A stretch of 47,134 nt of DNA from Kamptonema formosum PCC 10802 (GTDB taxonomy: Bacteria > Cyanobacteriota > Cyanobacteriia > Cyanobacteriales > Oscillatoriaceae): NCBI RefSeq assembly GCF_000332335.1, contig NZ_KB235948.1, positions 1,360,807 to 1,407,940 of the forward strand. The letters run 5' to 3'. Below, piece after piece: positions 44,584-47,134 of this stretch (within the stretch, counting starts at the first letter, position 1; each line of letters starts with the position of its first letter). The translations under genes and the position numbers were made by a program. Below the pieces are notes generated by a model that did no database searches, was not told the origin of the DNA, and saw only the letters and a program-made list of their open reading frames with translations.

Positions 44584-46044
44584 TTACCGGCTTTCAGGTG
44601 TTCGCTTTTCGGCTAAAGCGGCTACTGGCACCATTTCTGGGAGGAAGTCTGGGGCGAGATGCTGCCCTGGGGGGGTGGGGTTGCTGGGTTCGGGTTCTAA
44701 GATGGGCAGGGATTTTGAGATGGCGGCTTGGCTTTCGCTTTGGGCGCTTTCTTCGGGCACCCAGCCGAGGAAGGCCAGGTGCAGGAGGGTGGAGAGGTTG
44801 GCAATCAGGACGAGCAGCCAGAGTTTGTCAAAGTTGGTTTCTGTGATCCCCAGCCAGTGGGTCATGGCTGCGCCTGTTTCGTGGGAGAGGAATTGTGCGA
44901 GATTGATCAGGGACATGAGTACGGCGAAAAGGGTTGCTTCGACGCCGGCGGGGCAGATTCGGGCGGCGAGGACTAAGACCGGCATGTAGGCAATTTTTCC
45001 GATGACGGTGAGGATAATGCTGTCGCCGAGGCTGAAGAAGTGGTCGTCGATGCCAAGGGCGCGGTTGGTGTGGGTGACGAGGATCAGGGTGGTCATGCCG
45101 AGGGCGGCTGAGAGGACGGTTAACCAGCCGCAGATGGTGCGGAAGGGGATGGATTTGAAGAAGTGCTGGAACAGCCAGACGCCCAGGAGGGCGGCGATGC
45201 TGGTTGCTAGGCGGACTCGACCGAGGAATTCTGGCTGGAATCCCAGTTCGTTGGTGGTGAAGAAGAAGAAGGCTGAGTCTGCTGTGGGGGTGGCGTGCCA
45301 GATGAACAGGAAGGCGGTGGGGAGGAAGATGGATTTTTGGGTGATGGCGGCTCGCAGCAGCCCGACTTGCTGTTTTACGATCTGGGTGTTGGGGCGCTCG
45401 CTGACGGGAGATTCGGCGATTAACCAGGCGGCGGCTGAGAGGATCAGGGGGAAGGTGGCGGCGATCAGGAATACGGTGTGCGTGCTGAAGTGCTCTAGCA
45501 GGGAGCCGCTGAGGTAGGCGGTTATCAGTCCGCCCAGGGCTGAGGCTGCCCAGCACAGGGATTGCAGGGAGCCGGTGTCGCTGTTTGATTCTGTGCGGGC
45601 TCGCTCGACGACGAGGGAGTCGGCAATTACGTCGCTGACGGCGATGGAGAGGGAGCTGAGGGCGATCGCTGCTGTGGCTGCTATGCCGGTGTGGACGACT
45701 GTGCCCAGGGCAACCCAGGCGGATGCGCCCAGCAGTCCTGATAGGATCAGGTAGGGACGCCGACGGTAGCCGAACAGGGGCAAGCCATCCGAGAGGAAGC
45801 CAAATAGGGGTTTGACTGTCCAGGGGAGGACGGCGATGCCGAACATGGCGGATACTTCTGCAGGGCTCAGCCCCAGCTCGTCTTTGAGGAAGAAGCTGGT
45901 GGCTAGGCGCGCGAGTCCCAAGATTCCCTGGACGAAGTAGACCAGTAAAATGGCCATTAATTCAGGGGTGGGCTCGTTGCCAAAAAACAGTTTTTGTGTT
46001 ATGGAGTGTCTGACTTTCTGCCAGCCGGTGGGGGAAACAAACAT
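44584..46044 (-). CDS. BT1/FBT family folate-biopterin transporter
   Basis: A 486-residue protein with about 12 membrane helices. The signature YFVQGILGLARLA, the loop LPWTVKPLFGFLSDGLPLFGYRRRPY and SDVIADSLVVERAR are typical of the folate-biopterin transporter family; a Synechocystis member is known to move folates. It has a long hydrophilic C-terminal tail (residues 430-486, SNPTPPGQHLAPD). The ATG lies at 46044 in a region without a clear ribosome binding site. Folate link: folC and thyX lie elsewhere in the window, though not in one operon. Confidence 0.92.
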   Translation of the reverse strand: MFVSPTGWQKVRHSITQKLFFGNEPTPELMAILLVYFVQGILGLARLATSFFLKDELGLSPAEVSAMFGIAVLPWTVKPLFGFLSDGLPLFGYRRRPYLILSGLLGASAWVALGTVVHTGIAATAAIALSSLSIAVSDVIADSLVVERARTESNSDTGSLQSLCWAASALGGLITAYLSGSLLEHFSTHTVFLIAATFPLILSAAAWLIAESPVSERPNTQIVKQQVGLLRAAITQKSIFLPTAFLFIWHATPTADSAFFFFTTNELGFQPEFLGRVRLATSIAALLGVWLFQHFFKSIPFRTICGWLTVLSAALGMTTLILVTHTNRALGIDDHFFSLGDSIILTVIGKIAYMPVLVLAARICPAGVEATLFAVLMSLINLAQFLSHETGAAMTHWLGITETNFDKLWLLVLIANLSTLLHLAFLGWVPEESAQSESQAAISKSLPILEPEPSNPTPPGQHLAPDFLPEMVPVAALAEKRTPESR

Positions 46045-46351
46045 TTTGTAAAGGATGTTTAAGAAGTTGCCACCTTTATATCACAAGCTTAAGAAAAGCT
46101 GCTAGGGTGCTGGACGGCTGCCGGTGCCGGGACGCGCCGGTGTTCGGACAGGTGTCGGGTTGGGAGGGCTGGGGGGTGCCCGACTGTCGGGCGCGTTCGT
46201 CTGGCTGGGGGTTGAGACTGGGGATTTTGCGGAGAACTGCTGCCGGTGGGGAAAGCCGGCATCTGGCAAAAGAGGGATTTGCCTTAGTTTTTTAATGGTT
46301 GCGTTCGCTTTGTTTAAGGCGATTTGGCAATAGCGAGAGCGGTTCTCTCTC
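46045..46351. other. intergenic region FBT / RNA array
   Basis: About 300 bases, GC-rich in its first half, with two overlapping short open frames of no recognisable protein. It carries the FBT promoter region and leads into the RNA repeat array. Confidence 0.5.
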
Positions 46352-46377
46352 TAAGTGTAAAGTTTAGTTTCAGTTTC

Positions 46378-46405
46378 TTGCTTTCCTGAGCGGTTCTGCT
46401 AAAGT
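46378..46405 (+). promoter_or_regulatory. promoter of RNA unit 1
   Basis: TTGCTT (46378-46383) and TAAAGT (46400-46405), 16-base spacer. The spacer differs strongly from units 2 and 3, while the -35 TTG and the T, A and T positions of the -10 are retained. Confidence 0.55.
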
Positions 46406-46411
46406 AAGAAC

Positions 46412-46668
46412 AGAAGCGAGAAAGCTTCATCCGACAGATCCAACAGCCCAGTCCAATAGAGAGTCAAAACGAGGTAAAACGAGCTGTTCAATCTAATATC
46501 TGTCTCATCGAACAACAGCAGCACCCCACTAGAGGGCTGATATTTCCCCAAATAGTCACAAGGGAGCACCGCGACTGAACTCTTGAAGTTAGTGCGACTC
46601 CAAGTTGAACGATTAAGTAGAGGAAATTACTCAGCGCATCAGGCTCGGGTGCTGCTGCTGTTTTGGGG
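46412..46668 (+). ncRNA. structured RNA, unit 1
   Basis: A predicted RNA of about 255 nt. GAAGC-gagaaa-GCTTC opens the transcript. A nested domain follows, GACAGAT/ATCTGTC around AACAGC/GCTGTT. The long-range stem ACAGCAGCACCC (46514-46525)/GGGTGCTGCTGCTGT (46647-46661) then encloses GCTGA..ATTTCC/GGAAAT..TCAGC and an apical ACT-AACT/AGTTAGT hairpin. The 5' end is set by the promoter; the 3' end is a guess just after the long stem and its TTTT. No reading frame with protein character. No Rfam family was recognised. Confidence 0.6.
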
Positions 46669-46714
46669 GGAAAAGCAAGGGAGCCGGTCTAATGTAAAGT
46701 TTCGTGACAAGTGC

Positions 46715-46742
46715 TTGACGGGGAGTTCCCACAGGCTACACT
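46715..46742 (+). promoter_or_regulatory. promoter of RNA unit 2
   Basis: TTGACG (46715-46720) and TACACT (46737-46742), 16-base spacer. A strong -35 match. Confidence 0.65.
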
Positions 46743-46748
46743 AAGAAC

Positions 46749-47005
46749 AGAAGCGAGAAAGCTTCTCTGACAGAACCAACAGCGAAGTCCACTAAGAAAT
46801 AAAAACGAGGTAAAACGAGCTGTTAAATCTACCATCTGTCTCATCGAACAACAGCAGCACCCCACTAGAGGGCTGAGATTTCCTCCCATAGTAACGAGGG
46901 AGCACCGCGACTCAACGGTTTCCGTGAGTGCGACTCCAAGTTGAACGATAAAGTAGAGGAAATTACTCAGCGCATCAGGCTCGGGTGCTGCTGCTGTTTT
47001 GGGGG
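46749..47005 (+). ncRNA. structured RNA, unit 2
   Basis: Same plan as unit 1. Hairpin GAAGC (46750-46754)/GCTTC (46761-46765); domain GACAGA (46769-46774)/TCTGTC (46835-46840) around AACAGC (46778-46783)/GCTGTT (46819-46824). Then a rod: ACAGCAGCACCC (46851-46862)/GGGTGCTGCTGCTGT (46983-46997), next GCTGAGATTTCCTC (46872-46885)/GAGGAAATTACTCAGC (46956-46971). The tip is GGGAG, CGC, ACTCA and CGG pairing with CCG, TGAGT, GCG and CTCC. The apical stem differs from unit 1 by paired changes, which supports the RNA fold. Confidence 0.65.
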
Positions 47006-47050
47006 GAAAAGCAGGGGAGCCGGTGTAATGTAAAGTTTCGTGACAAGTGC

Positions 47051-47078
47051 TTGACGGGGAGTTCCCACCGGCTACACT
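47051..47078 (+). promoter_or_regulatory. promoter of RNA unit 3
   Basis: TTGACG (47051-47056) and TACACT (47073-47078), 16-base spacer, one base different from unit 2 in the spacer. Confidence 0.65.
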
Positions 47079-47084
47079 AAGAAC

Positions 47085-47134
47085 AGAAGCGAGAAAGCTT
47101 CTCTGACAGAACCAACAGCGAAGTCCACTAAGAA
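47085..47134 (+). ncRNA. structured RNA, unit 3, cut by the window edge
   Basis: The first 50 bases match unit 2 throughout, including the GAAGC/GCTTC hairpin and the GACAGA and AACAGC 5' arms. The rest lies outside the window, so the array has at least three units. Confidence 0.6.

Larger units (their letters stand above)
46352..47134 (+). repeat. tandem array of about 337-bp units with promoter and RNA
   Basis: Unit 1 covers about 46352-46689, unit 2 about 46690-47026, and unit 3 is cut by the right edge (47027-47134). Matching -10 boxes at 46400, 46737 and 47073 give periods of 337 and 336. Units 2 and 3 are almost identical where both exist; unit 1 is more diverged, mainly in promoter spacer and loops. 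Confidence 0.95.

Noticed and set aside
46689-46889. 66-residue minus-strand frame in the RNA array
   Set aside because: It runs across the promoter and RNA arms of unit 2 and is not kept in unit 1.
46352-47134. Group II intron, RNase P, tmRNA or SRP RNA
   Set aside because: The diagnostic conserved sequences of those RNAs were not seen, and tandem copies with separate promoters do not fit them. A 6S RNA or HEARO/omega RNA relation could not be excluded by eye.

Overview
The window comes from a cyanobacterium, most likely a filamentous, repeat-rich one of the Microcoleus/Oscillatoria kind. The evidence is a dark-operative protochlorophyllide reductase subunit (ChlB), a FurA-type regulator with a cyanobacterial C-terminus, pilM-N-O-Q with an AMIN-domain secretin, DUF29 and DUF4327 proteins, an apocarotenoid-type oxygenase, a BT1/FBT folate-family transporter, and many short palindromic repeats between genes. 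No tRNA, rRNA, CRISPR array or full insertion sequence was seen.

Layout. 1-1.2 kb: a 10-copy 26-bp tandem repeat, then the remains of toxin-antitoxin modules (hicB, a truncated hicA, an unpaired antitoxin). 1.2-5.8 kb: chlB, an acyltransferase, a membrane protein and a tandem DUF29 pair. 5.9-15 kb: housekeeping genes, mostly on the minus strand: rph, adk, a BtuR-like protein with a degenerate P-loop, a dTMP-supply group (dCMP deaminase, dut, thyX), a broken DUF1643/MazG-like pair, a pyridine nucleotide-disulphide oxidoreductase relative without its cysteine pair, a cobD-like gene and HU. 15.4-20.8 kb: the type IV pilus operon pilMNOQ. 21-23.7 kb: a sugar-binding lipoprotein and folC. 23.7-27.4 kb: about 3.7 kb of repeats with two tiny genes.

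27.4-36.8 kb holds the most coherent uncharacterised system. Eight minus-strand genes include three HMA2-domain proteins, three paralogous DUF5132 small membrane proteins, a membrane protein of unknown family, and a P1B-like ATPase that carries an HMA2 domain but has no CPx metal motif. A response regulator faces the end of the run. The small paralogues resemble, in layout, the mycobacterial PacL (DUF1490) partners of metal-exporting P-ATPases, so I propose a membrane metal-handling platform. Upstream lies an array resembling a cyanobacterial Pho box on the same strand.

37.8-46 kb: DUF4327, a WD40 protein with a large unknown N-terminal region, furA with a possible operator, a tandem hairpin repeat, a carotenoid oxygenase and an FBT transporter. 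46.35 kb to the right edge: a tandem array (about 337-bp period, at least 2.3 copies) in which every unit has a recognisable promoter followed by a roughly 250-nt RNA that folds into nested helices with compensatory changes between copies. This looks like a multicopy structured non-coding RNA and is, with the HMA2/DUF5132 cluster, the best candidate for something new.

All family calls are from reading the sequence; no searches were run.
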